From contig JAIUCV010000003.1 of NCBI GenBank assembly GCA_026724425.1, forward strand, positions 53,818,477 through 53,882,476: a stretch of 64,000 nt of DNA, given 5' to 3'. Made by a program: the position numbers and the translations under genes. The notes under the pieces are model-generated. The model did no database searches. It was given only the letters and a program-made list of their open reading frames with translations, and was not told the origin of the DNA. This document shows positions 62,400 through 64,000 of this stretch, in pieces. Position 1 is the stretch's first letter, and every line of letters begins with the position of its first letter. This DNA is from Erythrophleum ivorense. Taxonomy: Eukaryota > Streptophyta > Magnoliopsida > Fabales > Fabaceae.

Positions 62400-62985
62400 T
62401 GTTGGATGATCATCGTGTAAAGAAAAAATTATAATAAAGGATTCATATTATCAAATATTTATAATAAAAAATTTTAAAAATTAAAATTATTTTTAAAGAT
62501 TATCAAATTTAAAGAATTTTATTACTAATTTTAAAAAATTTATTATTAAATATAAGAGAATTATCATTATCAAGTCTTAGAAGATTTTATTACTAATTTT
62601 AGAGAATTTATTATTGAGTATATACTTAGTAGTAATTTCTATACTCAGTAATAAATCTTTTAAAATTAGTGATAGTCTTTAAAAATAATTTTAATTTTTT
62701 AAATTTTTTATTATAAATATTTAATAATACGAGTCATTCATTCTAATTTTTCTTCATGTAAATGTATTCATCTTTTATGAGTCTTCTATTAAATTTATTT
62801 ATACTCAATAATAAATTTTTTAAAATTAATAATAAAATTCTCTAAATTTGCTAGTCCTTAAAATTAAATTAAATTTTTAAAATTTTTTATTATAAGTATT
62901 CGATAATATAAAACCTTTATTATAAATTTTCCTCACGTAGACGTAGATGTATCCATCCCTTATGAGTCTTCTATTATAGGTTGTA
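62400..62985. mobile_element. Foldback-type MITE with duplicated right arm
   Basis: The left arm (62415-62510: AAAGAAAAAATTATAATAAA, then TATTTATAATAAAAAATTTT, then AAAATTATTTTTAAAG) has a reverse-complement partner at 62685-62755. A second, more diverged partner lies at 62868-62935. Both right copies are followed by a shared tail, GTATTCATC(T)TTTATGAGTCTTCTATTA / GTATCCATCCCTTATGAGTC. Thus the right end is tandemly duplicated. Non-coding. Confidence 0.65.
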
Positions 62986-64000
62986 AACAGACGTGGCACT
63001 GATTGATCTTTGGGAATAACTGGAAGAATCAAGATGTGGCTCCCCTTGTCCTGCGGGTTATACCTCTAAACTTCCTTATAACGCTTGGTCGCTAGTCCCA
63101 ACATAAAAATATAGGAGCGTTATGTATATTAAACGCCGTTTAGTAACAAAAATGTAAAAAGAATAAAATTATAAAAAACAAAACAAAAATAATTTTTAGG
63201 ATAAAAATAATTTTTATATTTCTATTTTAAAAATAATGAAAAATATGACATACTATTAAATAATAATTATAAAAATATAATAAATATTATACAGAAATTA
63301 GGTAAAGGTAATTTTTTTATATAGGAATTAACAAATATGACCCTCAACTAAGAAGCTGAGAAAAAAAAACCTTTCTAATTTTTGTGTATAATCTATTTTG
63401 AAATATAAGAGGGTTAAAATAGTATAAACATCACCAACATCAATAAAAGAAACTGCAGAATTATTATTTATAAGAATGTGATGACACTCATTTGACGGTT
63501 GATATAGTTTAAACATCACCCACAACTATATCATCAAAAGGGATGGCTAGACAGTTTGCAAGTCTGCTACCCTCACAATTAGTATAAGTAATTTTGAAGG
63601 ACTAGTTTCGGCTTATGACGTATCCAATACATTTAATAAGTTGACATGTGAGATGTGTAATAGTGCATCTAATTTCTGTGTATAATCAGTTTGATTTAGT
63701 TCATATTTATAATAAATTTTTTATTTATATTTATATTCTCAAAATTTCTAAATTTATATGTATTTTTTTATATTTGTAAAGTTTAAAATTATACAAAATA
63801 GTATTAAAAGGTTGCAAATTATAATTTTATACTAATTAATTAATCTCAAATTATTATTAAATTATTTAATAATACTAATATTGGTTTAAAGAGACCCAAA
63901 AGAAATGCTTTATATAACTTTGGTTTGATTATTAAAACCAACGACCAAACTAATTATATCAATTTTAACATGTTAAAAATCAATTTTAAACTTATTTACT
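62986..64000. other. AT-rich sequence to the right edge, no gene recognised
   Basis: Only short open frames, none with a recognisable domain. The 63540-63720 part is less AT-rich but shows nothing identifiable. Confidence 0.5.

Noticed and set aside
1..64000. tRNA, rRNA or other structured RNA genes
   Set aside because: Both strands were looked over for tRNA-like arms and conserved A/B boxes by eye; nothing convincing was found, but a covariance-model scan would be needed to exclude them.

Overview
The window is nuclear DNA from a flowering plant, most likely a eudicot. It is AT-rich, its genes are split by GT-AG introns, and the spaces between genes are filled with plant-type transposable elements: LINEs, Copia and Gypsy-type LTRs, hAT and Harbinger-like MITEs, and a plastid-derived insert. 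All genes and coordinates below were read by eye from the sequence. Exon joins were checked by splice dinucleotides and reading phase. No database search was run.

Three protein-coding genes are well supported, and all lie on the minus strand. (1) 3744 to 1007: a TIFY-CCT-GATA zinc-finger transcription factor, with five exons visible and the 3' end probably beyond the left edge. (2) 23763 to 16859: a complete seven-exon gene for a 648-residue RNA-binding protein with five KH domains. (3) 59875 to 48831: a complete eleven-exon gene for EXECUTER 1 (703 residues), the chloroplast singlet-oxygen sensor. Nothing ties the three genes into one pathway; they look like ordinary neighbours. They account for nearly all recognisable host coding sequence.

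The rest is mobile-element archaeology. 4.1-10.4 kb is AT-rich with MITE relics. 10.4-16.3 kb is a decayed, nearly full-length L1-type LINE just downstream of the KH gene. 25.3-32.2 kb is a very large inverted repeat with arms of about 2.6 kb and a loop of about 0.2 kb. Its left arm was later hit by a plastid DNA fragment carrying the start of rpl23 and by a solo LTR; the right arm keeps both empty sites. 32.5-40.6 kb is a minus-strand Copia element lacking reverse transcriptase, interrupted by a 2.5-kb LTR-like insert. 41.7-42.5 kb is a hAT-like element with an 8-bp target duplication. 42.7-45.5 kb is a 2.75-kb solo LTR with a perfect 5-bp target duplication; it contains a 31-bp tandem repeat and a cluster of GCTATAG palindromes. 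The large eighth intron of EX1 holds a LINE fragment and a Harbinger-like MITE. 60-64 kb is AT-rich with a foldback element.

I found no clear new biochemical system. The most unusual structure is the 25.3-32.2 kb inverted repeat, which could form a long hairpin RNA if transcribed. Next is the palindrome cluster at 45.2-45.4 kb.
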